Positions 27,965-38,114 of a stretch of DNA of 64,000 nucleotides are shown here, piece by piece; position 1 is the stretch's first letter; each line of letters begins with the position of its first letter. The position numbers and the translations under genes are program-made. The notes below the pieces were generated by a model. That model saw only the letters and a list, made by a program, of their open reading frames with translations, was not told the origin of the DNA and made no database searches. This stretch comes from Leuconostoc litchii (GTDB lineage: Bacteria; Bacillota; Bacilli; Lactobacillales; Lactobacillaceae): positions 1 to 64,000 of the forward strand of contig NZ_SDGY01000008.1 of assembly GCF_008107645.1 (NCBI RefSeq), in the 5' to 3' direction.

Positions 27965-28807
27965 ATGGTCAACATAGAAAAGTTTATTCAGACAAGAAAA
28001 CGCTTAAAGATGTCACAAATGTCACTTTGCACAGATATTTGTACACAAGCAACGCTCTCAAAATTTGAGAAACATCAGCAAGTTCCAGCTTTTGATATTA
28101 TGATTGCTTTGTGTCAACGATTGGGGCTGACATTAAATGATGTCTTTCCAATTAATGTAAAGGCACGTCAGACATATAACGAACAAGTATTAACACAAGC
28201 TATGCGAGAACTTTTTTACCAGAACATTCCACAATTTGAGGAATTAATGAATCAAGTAGAAGTTAATGCAATGGTAGACAGCGAGTTGCCTATGTATCAA
28301 ATTGCCCAATATTTTTCTACAGTAATTTTGAAACAGGATCGTACTAAAGCAAAGCAGATTATTAAAAAAGTAGATATCGTTGGCCTCAATAAATCACACA
28401 AACTTCTATTTTATGCTATAACTAGTCACTATTATTATCAATGTGGTCAATTCAATGAAGCACAGAAATCTTTTGAAGATGTATGGCGCTATCAAAAAGG
28501 AACAACAACGGTAGATCATTCAGGGTGTCAAGCTGCAACTATTTACTTGTTAGCTAAATATCAAATGTCGATTAAAAACTACAAATATGCTATGATGTTG
28601 GCAACTTATGGCATTGATTTGGCAAACACAAGCGACACGACTTATTTTTTGGAGAATTTTTTTTGGATATTAGTTAAGGCGAGTGATACGTGGCAAAGTC
28701 AAGGTTTTATTGTGAATGAGATGATTGAAAATGCACGCGTAATTGCTAAAATACATAAGAACGAAGACATTTTACAAAAAATCAGTCAACGAAAAGGGGA
28801 AAAATAA
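27965..28807 (+). CDS. Rgg/RNPP-type XRE regulator with TPR-like helical domain
   Basis: 280 aa from the ATG at 27965 (GGGGGAG upstream; an upstream GTG falls inside a terminator). An N-terminal HTH (residues 5-60) and a helical repeat C-terminal domain resemble Rgg/PlcR proteins, which often bind peptides. Two cysteines lie in the HTH (LCTDICTQ) and further ones in LCQRLG, YQCGQF and SGCQAA. It is the first gene of the suf operon, 1 nt before sufC, so a link to Fe-S status or peptide signalling is possible. Confidence 0.78.
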   Translation: MVNIEKFIQTRKRLKMSQMSLCTDICTQATLSKFEKHQQVPAFDIMIALCQRLGLTLNDVFPINVKARQTYNEQVLTQAMRELFYQNIPQFEELMNQVEVNAMVDSELPMYQIAQYFSTVILKQDRTKAKQIIKKVDIVGLNKSHKLLFYAITSHYYYQCGQFNEAQKSFEDVWRYQKGTTTVDHSGCQAATIYLLAKYQMSIKNYKYAMMLATYGIDLANTSDTTYFLENFFWILVKASDTWQSQGFIVNEMIENARVIAKIHKNEDILQKISQRKGEK

Positions 28808-28808
28808 C

Positions 28809-29609
28809 ATGGCAACACTCAAGGTTGAAAACTTACACGTTTCAGTAGAAGGGAAAGAGATTTTAAAGGGAGTTAACTTAATAGTTAATACTGGTGAGAT
28901 TCATGCCATCATGGGTCCAAACGGAACGGGAAAATCAACGTTATCGCAAACTATTATGGGGCATCCAGCTTATGAAGTAACTGAAGGGCACATCTATATT
29001 GATAATCAGGATTTGTCTGAAATGTCGGTTGATCAACGGGCACGTGCTGGTTTGTTTTTAGCAATGCAGTATCCATCAGAAATTCAAGGCGTAACAAACG
29101 CTGAGTTTATGCGAGCAGCAATTAATGCGCGTCGTCCGGAAGATGATCAAATTGGTGTTATGTCATTTATTGAAAAACTTGACGAAAAGCGTGAATTTTT
29201 ATCCATGTCTGAAGAAATGGCGGAACGATATCTTAATGAGGGTTTCTCAGGTGGTGAAAAAAAACGTAATGAAATTTTGCAAATGATGATGATTGAACCT
29301 AAAATTGCTATTTTAGATGAAATTGACTCGGGGCTAGATATTGATGCTTTGAAAGTTGTTTCTCGTGGTGTGAATGAAATGCGCTCTAACGAATTTGGGG
29401 CACTAATGATTACTCACTATCAGCGTTTACTTGATTACATTGTTCCAGATTTTGTCCATGTTATGATGGGAGGCAAAATTGTCAAAACAGGTGGTGCAGA
29501 ACTGGCTAAGAAACTGGAAGCTGAAGGATATGCTGGATTGCGGGATGAACTTGGATTGAATGTTCATTTAACGGATGAAGATGTGAATTCGTATTTTGTG
29601 GAGGATTGA
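28809..29609 (+). CDS. sufC: Fe-S cluster assembly ATPase SufC
   Basis: 266 aa. Walker A GPNGTGKST, signature FSGGEKKRNEILQM and Walker B AILDEIDSGLDIDAL match SufC, the ABC-type ATPase of the SufBCD scaffold. GGGG precedes the ATG. It opens a five-gene suf block in the order C, D, S, U, B followed by a SufT-like gene. Confidence 0.96.
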   Translation: MATLKVENLHVSVEGKEILKGVNLIVNTGEIHAIMGPNGTGKSTLSQTIMGHPAYEVTEGHIYIDNQDLSEMSVDQRARAGLFLAMQYPSEIQGVTNAEFMRAAINARRPEDDQIGVMSFIEKLDEKREFLSMSEEMAERYLNEGFSGGEKKRNEILQMMMIEPKIAILDEIDSGLDIDALKVVSRGVNEMRSNEFGALMITHYQRLLDYIVPDFVHVMMGGKIVKTGGAELAKKLEAEGYAGLRDELGLNVHLTDEDVNSYFVED

Positions 29610-29610
29610 T

Positions 29611-30795
29611 ATGGTTGATAATAGTGTAATACAATCTCTTCCGTTGCCTACATTTGCCAAAGTTCGCTATAATTCATGGCAACTTGATGAAATGATACCA
29701 GCCACAGATAAAGCTACAACACCGTTCTTTATGAAAAATGAGAAGAACGGCATTGAAGTTAGTGGTCTATCGACAACATATCAACATTTGACAGAAGAGA
29801 TGACTGCTCAAGGGGTGATACTGATGAGCATGATACAAGCGAAAACAGAGCATCCAGATCTTGTTGAAAATATGATTGCGAGTGTTGTCGATAAAGCAGC
29901 GGATCGTTTGTCAGCTCAAAATTTTGCCCAATTTAATACGGGCATTTTCGTATATATTCCGGAAAATGTTCAATTTGACGAAGTTTTACATTTAACATTA
30001 AATCATTTGGCTACTTCTGGCAAAGATTTGGTTGCCCGTGTTTTTGTCTATATTGGTTCGAACGCTAAAGTTGATATTCTGCAAGAAATGCATACGATAG
30101 GCACTCAAAAAACAAAAGCTTCGGTTATTATTGAAGTTATAGCCGATTCAGGCGCCCAAGTTACTTATGCTAATATTGATTCTTTTGGAGAACAAACAAC
30201 AGCATTTATTAACCGTGAAGCAGAAGTGAGAAATCATGCAACAGTTGATTGGCAAAATGCCGAATTTAATGATGGAAATGTTATTATTCGTTTAGCAAGT
30301 CAATTGAATGGCGAAGGATCTACCTCACATACAAATGTTATTGGCCTGACAACAAAGAAACAAACTCAGGGTCTTGTAACGACTATCTTAAATCGAGGTC
30401 GTCATTCATTAGGACATATTTTCCAACGAGGGGTCATTTTAAACCGTTCCACATTAGTTTTTAATGGTATTGGGAAAATTATTAAGGGAGCAAAGGGATC
30501 AGATGCGCAACAAGAATCACGTGTCTTGATGTTATCCCGTCGAGCACGAGGTGATGCTAATCCACTGTTGTTGATTGATGAAAACGATGTTACAGCCGGT
30601 CACGCGGCTTCAGTTGGTCGTGTTGATGAAAATCAGATGTATTACTTAATGAGTAGAGGTATTAGTGAACAAGTTGCTCGAAAATTGGTTATTCGTGGAT
30701 TTATGGGCGAAGTATTAGCAAAAATGCCGACAAAAGCAGCACAACAGCAGGTAGTTGAGGAAATAGAAAGAAAGTTAAAACATGAAGATGATTAA
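29611..30795 (+). CDS. sufD: Fe-S cluster assembly protein SufD
   Basis: 394 aa from the ATG at 29611 (GGAGG upstream). It has the C-terminal SufB/SufD beta-helix domain (GIGKIIKGAKGSDAQQESRVLML, and HAASVGRVDENQMYYLMSRG). SufD pairs with SufB in the scaffold and helps iron acquisition. The end overlaps the sufS start by 14 nt. Confidence 0.93.
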   Translation: MVDNSVIQSLPLPTFAKVRYNSWQLDEMIPATDKATTPFFMKNEKNGIEVSGLSTTYQHLTEEMTAQGVILMSMIQAKTEHPDLVENMIASVVDKAADRLSAQNFAQFNTGIFVYIPENVQFDEVLHLTLNHLATSGKDLVARVFVYIGSNAKVDILQEMHTIGTQKTKASVIIEVIADSGAQVTYANIDSFGEQTTAFINREAEVRNHATVDWQNAEFNDGNVIIRLASQLNGEGSTSHTNVIGLTTKKQTQGLVTTILNRGRHSLGHIFQRGVILNRSTLVFNGIGKIIKGAKGSDAQQESRVLMLSRRARGDANPLLLIDENDVTAGHAASVGRVDENQMYYLMSRGISEQVARKLVIRGFMGEVLAKMPTKAAQQQVVEEIERKLKHEDD

Positions 30796-32008
30796 AACTG
30801 ATTTTCCAATATTAAACCAAAAAATCAACGGACAACAAATGATATATTTTGATAATGCGGCGACTTCCCAGAAGCCACAGTCCGTCATTGATTCACTCGT
30901 TGATTATTATCAAAATGATAATGCTAATGTACATCGTGGTATTTATGAACTGTCAGAACGAGCTACAAATGCGTATGAACAAGCACGCGACAAGGTTCAA
31001 AATTTTATACATGCAAAAAAACGCGAAGAGGTTCTTTTTACTCGTGGTACAACAGAATCGTTGAATTGGTTGGCAAGTACCTATGGCGCGGAAAACATTA
31101 AGCAAGGGGATGAAATTCTAATTTCCTATATGGAGCATCATTCTAATATAGTACCTTGGCAACAGTTAGCACAACGTGTCGGCGCTAATTTAAAATATAT
31201 TAACCTTAAAGCAGATGGCACGTTGGACTTGACTGATGCTGAAGAAAAAATGTCTGACAAAACTAAAATTGTATCTGTTACCCATGCTTCTAATGTGTTG
31301 GGTGTGGTTAACCCAATAAAAGAATTGGCACAAATGGCACATGAACATGGTGCCATTATGATTGCTGATGGCGCGCAATCAGCGCCACATATGGCGATAG
31401 ATGTTCAAGATATGGATGTTGATTTTTTTGCTTTTTCTGGTCATAAAATGTTGGGACCCACAGGCATTGGTATTCTTTACGGTAGATATGAGGTGTTGAA
31501 CAAAATGAGTCCAGCGCAATTTGGTGGAGAAATGATTGAGCTAGTGGACTTACAAGAAGCAACATTTCAACCATTACCTTGGCGTTTTGAAGCTGGAACA
31601 CCTAATATTGCTGGTGCCATTGGTTTGGGAGCAGCTGTCGACTATTTGACAAATATTGGTATGCCTGAAGTAGAGGCCTATGAACAATCATTGGTTTCTT
31701 ACGCTTTGCCAAAAATAAAAAAAATACCTGGCGTTACTGTATATGGTCCGCAAGATAGTGAACATCATTCAGGTGTTATCGCATTTAATTTAGATAGTGT
31801 TCATGCGCATGATTTAGCAACCGCATTGGATCAAGAAGGTATTGAAGTACGAGCAGGGCACCATTGTACACAACCACTTATGCGCCATTTAGATATTGCT
31901 GCTACAGTTCGTGTTAGTTTGTACATATACAATACGCGTGAAGAAATTGATCACTTTATTGATATTATAGGAAAAATTAAGGAGTACTTTAACCGTGAGT
32001 TTGCATAA
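30782..32008 (+). CDS. sufS: cysteine desulfurase SufS
   Basis: 408 aa. Family signs are the N-terminal YFDNAATSQKPQ, the PLP lysine in FSGHKMLGPTGIGILYG, and the active Cys in RAGHHCTQPLM. It takes sulfur from cysteine as a persulfide and hands it to SufU. Its end overlaps the sufU start by 14 nt. Confidence 0.96.
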   Translation: MKMIKTDFPILNQKINGQQMIYFDNAATSQKPQSVIDSLVDYYQNDNANVHRGIYELSERATNAYEQARDKVQNFIHAKKREEVLFTRGTTESLNWLASTYGAENIKQGDEILISYMEHHSNIVPWQQLAQRVGANLKYINLKADGTLDLTDAEEKMSDKTKIVSVTHASNVLGVVNPIKELAQMAHEHGAIMIADGAQSAPHMAIDVQDMDVDFFAFSGHKMLGPTGIGILYGRYEVLNKMSPAQFGGEMIELVDLQEATFQPLPWRFEAGTPNIAGAIGLGAAVDYLTNIGMPEVEAYEQSLVSYALPKIKKIPGVTVYGPQDSEHHSGVIAFNLDSVHAHDLATALDQEGIEVRAGHHCTQPLMRHLDIAATVRVSLYIYNTREEIDHFIDIIGKIKEYFNREFA

Positions 32009-32429
32009 TTTAGATAATTTGTATCGTCAAACAATTATGGCATACGCGCAACATCCGCATAACTATAAGCCTATGTTGGAAACAGAAAGCTACCATATTC
32101 GAAAGTATAATCCAAATTGCGGTGATATTATTGATTTGGCTTTTAATATGAATGATGATAAGGTGACAAATATCCATTTTTATGGAGACGGTTGTGCGAT
32201 ATCAAAAGCTTCTGCCTCAATGATGACAGACCTAGTATCTGGTAAAAATAGAAGTCAGATTACGCAATTAGTTGAACAGTTTTCAAAGATGGCTCGCGGT
32301 GAAGACGGTGATTTCAAGTCACTTGGCGAAGCACAAATTTTATCAGGCGTTACGAAATTTCCTACACGAGTAAAGTGCGCAACCTTAGCATGGCATGCTT
32401 TGGATGAATTATTAGCAATAGAAAAATAA
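31995..32429 (+). CDS. sufU: Fe-S cluster assembly sulfurtransferase SufU
   Basis: 144 aa. Zinc and sulfur-transfer ligands Cys42, Asp44, Cys67 and Cys128 are present ([22 protein letters not shown]). Gram-positive SufU accepts persulfide from SufS. The insert around [14 protein letters not shown] distinguishes SufU from IscU. Confidence 0.95.
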   Translation: MSLHNLDNLYRQTIMAYAQHPHNYKPMLETESYHIRKYNPNCGDIIDLAFNMNDDKVTNIHFYGDGCAISKASASMMTDLVSGKNRSQITQLVEQFSKMARGEDGDFKSLGEAQILSGVTKFPTRVKCATLAWHALDELLAIEK

Positions 32430-32439
32430 AGGGGGTGCA

Positions 32440-33873
32440 ATGATGGAAATAGATAGACAAGAAGCCATTGATCAGACAAAGGCTGCTATTTCAAACGATA
32501 AAGCTGCTGAATTAGGATTTCAAGACGATTATCAAGCTGTCTTTTCGACAGGAAAAGGCCTAAATGAAGATATTATTCGTCAAATTTCAGCCAAAAAAAA
32601 TGAACCACAATGGATGCTAGATTATCGATTGCAAGCGTATCAAACATATCTTCAGATGCCAATGCATAAATGGGGACCAGATTTAAGCGAGATACATTTT
32701 GAAGATATTTACTACTATAACAAGCCAACAAATGATAAGTACCGTGACTGGGATGACGTTCCAGCAGAATTGAAAGAAACTTTTGAGCGTTTGGGCGTAC
32801 CTGAAGCTGAACGAAAGTGGCTGGCTGGTTCTTCTGCCCAGTATGAGTCTGAAGTAGTTTACCATCGTATGAAAGAGGAATTTGCCAAAACTGGTATTAT
32901 CTTTACCGATACAGATACTGCGGTTCAGGAATACCCAGAGCTTGTTCAAGAATACTTTGGTTCATTAGTTAAACCGACCAATAATAAGCTAGCCGCTCTA
33001 AATTCTGCAGTTTGGTCTGGTGGTACATTTATTTATGTGCCTAAGGGTGTTCATGTTACGACACCGATTCAGTCTTATTTTCGAATTAATACTGAAAATG
33101 AAGGTCAGTTTGAACGAACACTTATTATTGTTGATGAAGGGGCCCATGTTGATTACGTTGAGGGCTGTTCAGCACCAATGTATTCAGGGGATGCGCTACA
33201 TGCTGCTGTGGTAGAAGTGATTGTTAAAAAAGACGGATATTGCCGTTACACTACAATTCAAAACTGGTCTAATAATGTGTATTCATTAGAAACAAAACGT
33301 GCAGCAGCGCATGAAAATGCAACGATGGAATGGGTTGATGGTAATTTTGGTTCAAAAACAACGATGAAGTATCCATCGGTTTATTTAGAAGGCGAGGGTG
33401 CAAAAGGTACTATGTTGTCGATTGCTGTTGCTGGCGAAGGGGTTAACTTAGATTCCGGTGCGCAAATGATTCATAATGCTAAAAATACGTCATCGTCTAT
33501 CATTTCAAAGTCAATTGCTCATGATGGTGGGTCCACAGATTATCGTGGCACAGTTAAATTTGGCCGTGAATCTGATGGTTCATTTGCCCATGTAGAGTGT
33601 GATACGATTCTAGTTGATGATAAGTCTTCAGCTGATACGATTCCATATAACACTATCTTGAATGGTAATGTGTCGATGGAACATGAGGCAAAAGTGTCGC
33701 GCGTTTCCGAAGAGCAATTGTATTATCTAATGACACGTGGTATTTCTGCCGAAAAAGCCACAGAGATGATTATTATGGGCTTTATCGAACCTTTCACAAA
33801 AGAACTGCCAATGGAATATGCTGTTGAGTTAAATCGATTAATGAAATTTGAAATGGTTGGATCGGTAGGATAA
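32440..33873 (+). CDS. sufB: Fe-S cluster assembly protein SufB
   Basis: 477 aa (or 476 from the next codon, also ATG), with GGGGGTG upstream. The SufB core [18 protein letters not shown] and [21 protein letters not shown], with cysteines and the C-terminal [20 protein letters not shown], are clear. It is the cluster-binding subunit of SufBCD. Confidence 0.96.
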   Translation: MMEIDRQEAIDQTKAAISNDKAAELGFQDDYQAVFSTGKGLNEDIIRQISAKKNEPQWMLDYRLQAYQTYLQMPMHKWGPDLSEIHFEDIYYYNKPTNDKYRDWDDVPAELKETFERLGVPEAERKWLAGSSAQYESEVVYHRMKEEFAKTGIIFTDTDTAVQEYPELVQEYFGSLVKPTNNKLAALNSAVWSGGTFIYVPKGVHVTTPIQSYFRINTENEGQFERTLIIVDEGAHVDYVEGCSAPMYSGDALHAAVVEVIVKKDGYCRYTTIQNWSNNVYSLETKRAAAHENATMEWVDGNFGSKTTMKYPSVYLEGEGAKGTMLSIAVAGEGVNLDSGAQMIHNAKNTSSSIISKSIAHDGGSTDYRGTVKFGRESDGSFAHVECDTILVDDKSSADTIPYNTILNGNVSMEHEAKVSRVSEEQLYYLMTRGISAEKATEMIIMGFIEPFTKELPMEYAVELNRLMKFEMVGSVG

Positions 33874-33876
33874 ATT

Positions 33877-34182
33877 ATGAATAAAAAAGTTGAGGCAAGT
33901 ATTATGGATGCTTTAACGACAGTCATTGACCCAGAACTGCGAGTTGATATCGTTAACTTAGGCTTAATCAATGCTGTTGATATCAATTCTATCGGTGATG
34001 TAACCATTAATATGACGCTTACAACGATGGGGTGTCCGTTAATTAGTGTATTGGAAGAAATGATTGATGAAGCATTAAAAATTTTACCTGAAGTAAAGAC
34101 AACCAAAGTTGAACTCACATGGGAACCAGCTTGGGAAATTGATCGAATGTCGCGATACGCAAAAATGGCGTTAGGATTATAA
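33877..34182 (+). CDS. SufT-like (DUF59/MIP18) Fe-S maturation factor, suf-operon copy
   Basis: 101 aa with VIDPELRVDIVNLGLINAV, LTTMGCPLI and LTWEPAWEIDRMSRYAKMALGL. It lies 3 nt after sufB and is cotranscribed. It is a close paralogue of the protein encoded next to ilvD. SufT proteins aid insertion of clusters into client enzymes. Confidence 0.88.
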   Translation: MNKKVEASIMDALTTVIDPELRVDIVNLGLINAVDINSIGDVTINMTLTTMGCPLISVLEEMIDEALKILPEVKTTKVELTWEPAWEIDRMSRYAKMALGL

Positions 34183-34225
34183 AACGACTAAATTATATAA
34201 AATTGGAATAAAACACACCTTGTAA

Positions 34226-34254
34226 TTGACGATGAATTATAAAGTAGTTATGAT
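34226..34254 (+). promoter_or_regulatory. promoter of the leu operon
   Basis: TTGACG (34226-34231), 17 nt, TATGAT (34249-34254), about 30 nt before the leader peptide ATG. Confidence 0.75.
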
Positions 34255-34285
34255 TGGATTATTAAATTAAAAGGAAGTGTTTCAC

Positions 34286-34360
34286 ATGAGAAATCAGGCT
34301 ACTGTACAAACGAATATTACAAATGCAGCCCTTCTCCTCAACTTGCTTAGACTACCCTAG
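34286..34360 (+). CDS. leuL: leucine-rich leader peptide of the leu operon
   Basis: 24 codons, preceded by AAGGAAG. The peptide ends AALLLNLLRLP, with six leucines in the last nine residues (codons CTT, CTC, CTC, TTG, CTT, CTA). These codons also form the first arm of a hairpin, CAACTTGCT pairing with AGCAAGTTG. This is the classic leucine attenuation arrangement. Confidence 0.88.
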   Translation: MRNQATVQTNITNAALLLNLLRLP

Positions 34361-34431
34361 CAAGTTGAGCTTTTGAGCTGGTTGTTAGGTACTTATCTAA
34401 TGGCTAGTGAATAAAAGGATGTGAGTGCATG

Positions 34432-34467
34432 ATCCCGGACTAGTCAAATTGACTGGTCCGGGATTTT
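34432..34467 (+). terminator. leu operon attenuator terminator
   Basis: ATCCCGGACTAGTC pairs with GACTGGTCCGGGAT followed by TTTAATTT. GGCTAGT just upstream (34402-34408) is complementary to ACTAGTC in its 5' arm and also to CTAGC near the leader stop, giving alternative folds. Confidence 0.88.
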
Positions 34468-34484
34468 AATTTAAGGAGAAAATT

Positions 34485-35657
34485 ATGGCAAGCAAAGTAA
34501 CTTTTTATGACACAACAATGCGTGATGGTGAACAAACAATTGGGGTTAACTTTTCAATTGAAGAAAAGATTGAAATAGCAAAAGGATTGGATGATTATGG
34601 CGTTGCAGCAATTGAAGCGGGATTTCCGGCAGCATCTCACAAAGATTTTGAAGAAGTGAAAAGAATTGCAGAAGTTGTGGATAACGCAAAAGTTGTCGGT
34701 TTGGCACGAATGGTCAGAAATGATATTAATGCGGTTATTGAGGCAACCAAGGATGCAAAACATCCAATGATTCACGTGTTCATTGCAACTTCACCAATTC
34801 ATCGTGAGTTTAAATTACACATGACCAAAGAAGAAATTTTGGACAAAATCAAAGCAGACGTTACTTTTACTAAGCAACATATACAAGATATTGTGTTCTC
34901 ACCTGAAGATGCGACAAGAACTGAACCTGATTTTTTGGTAGCAAGCGTGCAGACAGCTATTGACGCTGGAGCGACGATGATTAACATACCTGATACTGTT
35001 GGTTATGATACACCAGAGGAATATGGCGAAGTTTTTGAAAACTTACGTCAAAATATTATCGGTTTTGATACAGTTGGTTGGTCAACACATACACATAATG
35101 ATTTGGGTATGGCAACGGCCAACGCTTTGGCAGGTATTGCGCATGGTGCGACGGAAATTCAGGGCACAATTAATGGTATTGGTGAACGTGCTGGAAACGT
35201 TGACATGATTGAAGCGGCAGCAGCCATTCATGTGCGTCATGAAAATTTTAATGTAGAAACAGATATTGTCTTAGCTCAGTCAAAGGCCATTTCTGACATT
35301 GTCGCACGCGCAACCCGCATGCCAGTTGCGGGGAATAAACCCATTATGGGGCGCAATGCCTTTGCTCATGAATCTGGAATTCATCAGGATGGGTACTTAA
35401 AAAATCCAGAAACTTATGAAATTTTGAAACCAGAAATGGTTGGTGCTACGGCGTCCTTACCGCTGGGAAAATTGTCAGGATCGCATGCGGTCATGTCAAA
35501 ACTAAATAGCTTAGGGTATGAGGTGATGCGTGAGGATATGAAAGCAATTTTCCCAATCTTTAAATCAGTTGCCGAAGAGTCTGATTTGATTACAGATGAT
35601 CAATTAAAAGTTATTATGCAAGTCGTTGAAGAAAAAGAAATGGTGAGTTATCAATAA
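34485..35657 (+). CDS. leuA: 2-isopropylmalate synthase, short form
   Basis: 390 aa. The catalytic barrel is complete: FYDTTMRDGEQT, the HTHND metal motif and GERAGNVDMIE. Typical LeuA is about 510 residues; the C-terminal leucine-binding regulatory domain is absent here and the gene ends cleanly 1 nt before leuB. The enzyme would not be expected to show normal leucine feedback, leaving transcription attenuation as the main control. A homocitrate or citramalate synthase is an alternative, but the leuBCD context argues for LeuA. Confidence 0.88.
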   Translation: MASKVTFYDTTMRDGEQTIGVNFSIEEKIEIAKGLDDYGVAAIEAGFPAASHKDFEEVKRIAEVVDNAKVVGLARMVRNDINAVIEATKDAKHPMIHVFIATSPIHREFKLHMTKEEILDKIKADVTFTKQHIQDIVFSPEDATRTEPDFLVASVQTAIDAGATMINIPDTVGYDTPEEYGEVFENLRQNIIGFDTVGWSTHTHNDLGMATANALAGIAHGATEIQGTINGIGERAGNVDMIEAAAAIHVRHENFNVETDIVLAQSKAISDIVARATRMPVAGNKPIMGRNAFAHESGIHQDGYLKNPETYEILKPEMVGATASLPLGKLSGSHAVMSKLNSLGYEVMREDMKAIFPIFKSVAEESDLITDDQLKVIMQVVEEKEMVSYQ

Positions 35658-35658
35658 T

Positions 35659-36732
35659 ATGACATCAGTTAAAAAAATTGTAGTTTTAAAAGGCGATTAT
35701 ATCGGTCCGGAAATCATGACAGCAGGGTTGGCAGTATTGGAAGCTGCGACAAAGGATACAACATTTGCTTATGAACTGATAGACGCACCGTTTGGTGGTG
35801 ATGGTATTGATCGCGCCGGGGATCCACTACCACAGTCGACTATTGATGTTTCAAAACAAGCTGATGCGGTGCTACTTAGTGCAATTGGTGGGCCAAAATG
35901 GGATAATGCACCACGACGTCCAGAACAAGGGCTATTAGAAATTAGATCAAAACTCAATTTATTTGCTAATATACGGCCAACAAAAGTGACTCAAGCGCAA
36001 ATTGACCGCTCACCATTGAAGCCAGAGTATGTAAAAAATACGGACTTCGTTATCGTTCGTGAACTGACCTCTGGTGCTTATTTTGGAAAGCCACGCAAAC
36101 TGGAAGCGCATCAAGCCATTGATACGATGTATTATAGCGAAGAAGAGGTGACTCGTATTATGCACCAAGGTTTTAAAATGGCGCAAAAGCGAAACAAGCA
36201 TGTCACCATTGTTGATAAGTCAAATGTATTGGCTACATCAAAGTTTTGGCGAAAGATTGCGAATGAAGTTGGCAAAAGTTATCCGGATGTGACAATCGAC
36301 TATTACTATGTTGACGCGATGACAATGGCCATTATGTCAAAACCAGCAACATTTGATGTTGTGATTATACCTAATTTGTTTGGGGACATTTTAAGTGACG
36401 AAGCAGCACAAATTACAGGATCAATTGGACAAATACCTTCTATGTCAGTTGGTGAAAGTGGCCCTAATTTGTATGAACCAATTCATGGCTCAGCACCTGA
36501 CATTGCTGGTCAAGGCATAGCCAATCCGATTTCTATGGTGAATACGGTAGCTATGATGTTAGCAGAAAGCTTTGACGAAAAAAGAATTGCCGATAAAATT
36601 ACTGCAGCAGTAGATTACATTATTGAAAACCACTATGTGACACCAGACATGGGTGGAACAATGACGACCGGTGAGGTCACACAAAAAATGGTTGATTACA
36701 TAAAAAATTATGAATCGGCGGATATAAAATGA
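35659..36732 (+). CDS. leuB: 3-isopropylmalate dehydrogenase
   Basis: 357 aa. [26 protein letters not shown], and the metal site [19 protein letters not shown] are typical of LeuB. It oxidises and decarboxylates 3-isopropylmalate with NAD+ to 2-oxoisocaproate. The stop overlaps the leuC start by 4 nt. Confidence 0.96.
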   Translation: MTSVKKIVVLKGDYIGPEIMTAGLAVLEAATKDTTFAYELIDAPFGGDGIDRAGDPLPQSTIDVSKQADAVLLSAIGGPKWDNAPRRPEQGLLEIRSKLNLFANIRPTKVTQAQIDRSPLKPEYVKNTDFVIVRELTSGAYFGKPRKLEAHQAIDTMYYSEEEVTRIMHQGFKMAQKRNKHVTIVDKSNVLATSKFWRKIANEVGKSYPDVTIDYYYVDAMTMAIMSKPATFDVVIIPNLFGDILSDEAAQITGSIGQIPSMSVGESGPNLYEPIHGSAPDIAGQGIANPISMVNTVAMMLAESFDEKRIADKITAAVDYIIENHYVTPDMGGTMTTGEVTQKMVDYIKNYESADIK

Positions 36733-38105
36733 GCAAAACACTATTTGATAAAATTTGGGAAAAACACGTCATTACTGGGGAAATTGGTGAGGCTCAATTG
36801 ATTTATGTGGATTTGCATTTGGTACATGAGGTGACATCACCTCAACCTTTTGATGGGTTGAGAAGTACGAACCGTCGCGTTAGACGACCAGATTTAACTT
36901 TTGCAACCATGGATCATAATGTGCCAACGAAAGATATATTTAATGTGCAAGATCAAATGTCTCGATTGCAGATGGATACATTGGTCAAAAACTCGAAGGA
37001 ATTTGACATCCCATTAGCATCAATTGGTGATGATAAGCAAGGAATTGTTCATGTTGTGGGACCGGAGCGAGGATTGACACAACCAGCTAAAGTGATTGTC
37101 TGTGGTGATTCTCATACAGCAACTCATGGTGCGTTTGGTGCAATTGCCTTTGGAATTGGGACTTCCGAAGTTGAGCATGTCTTGGCGACTCAAACGATTT
37201 GGCAAGTTAAACCAAAAACAATGGGGATTAAGGTAACAGGGGAGTTACCTAAAAATACATACGCAAAAGATATTATTATGGGCATTATTGCTAAATATGG
37301 TGTGTCATTTGGGGTTGGTTATGCAATTGAATTTTACGGTGAAACGATTGAGAAGTTATCAATGGAAGCTCGTATGACGATGTGCAATATGTCAATTGAG
37401 GCTGGTTCAAAAACAGGTATGGTACAACCAGATCAAACGACATTTGATTACATTGAGGGTCGTGAACAAGCACCCAAGGATTTTGAAGCTGCAAAAAAGT
37501 ATTGGTCACAATTCTACACAGATAATGAAAGTGACTTTGATGAGACGTTGACTTTTGATGTATCAAATTTGAAACCGATGGTGACATGGGGAACAAATCC
37601 AGGCATGGCTACACCTGTTGATCAGTCTTTGCCAGAAATCAAGGATGATAATGATGCAAACGCTTATGAATATATTGGGTTGCATCCCAATATGAAGCCT
37701 GTTGACATTAATTTGGATTACATTTTCATCGGATCATGCACGAACAGCCGTTACGAAGATCTTGAAATTGCTGCGAATATGATGAAAGGGCATCATTTAG
37801 CACCCAACGTCACTGCCTGGGTTGTGCCTGGTAGTCGTGCCATTAGAAATCGTGCAATTAAAACAGGCATTGCTAAAATATTTGAAGACGCTGGGTGTGA
37901 ATGGCGTGAACCAGGATGCTCAGCATGCTTGGCAATGAATCCAGACAAAATTCCGGCAGGAAAACACGTTGCTTCAACATCAAATAGAAACTTCATTGGA
38001 CGCCAAGGTGCGGGATCAAGAACGCATTTGGCTTCTCCAGCTATGGTTGCTGCAGCAGGAATTGCTGGTCACTTCGTTGATATTACGACAGATGAATTTG
38101 TATAG
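36729..38105 (+). CDS. leuC: 3-isopropylmalate dehydratase large subunit
   Basis: 458 aa. Cluster-ligand cysteines are seen in [13 protein letters not shown] and in [11 protein letters not shown], and [13 protein letters not shown] is present. With LeuD it isomerises isopropylmalate. It carries a [4Fe-4S] cluster, so it is a client of the suf machinery 3 kb upstream. Confidence 0.96.
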   Translation: MSKTLFDKIWEKHVITGEIGEAQLIYVDLHLVHEVTSPQPFDGLRSTNRRVRRPDLTFATMDHNVPTKDIFNVQDQMSRLQMDTLVKNSKEFDIPLASIGDDKQGIVHVVGPERGLTQPAKVIVCGDSHTATHGAFGAIAFGIGTSEVEHVLATQTIWQVKPKTMGIKVTGELPKNTYAKDIIMGIIAKYGVSFGVGYAIEFYGETIEKLSMEARMTMCNMSIEAGSKTGMVQPDQTTFDYIEGREQAPKDFEAAKKYWSQFYTDNESDFDETLTFDVSNLKPMVTWGTNPGMATPVDQSLPEIKDDNDANAYEYIGLHPNMKPVDINLDYIFIGSCTNSRYEDLEIAANMMKGHHLAPNVTAWVVPGSRAIRNRAIKTGIAKIFEDAGCEWREPGCSACLAMNPDKIPAGKHVASTSNRNFIGRQGAGSRTHLASPAMVAAAGIAGHFVDITTDEFV

Positions 38106-38114
38106 GGGAATAAT

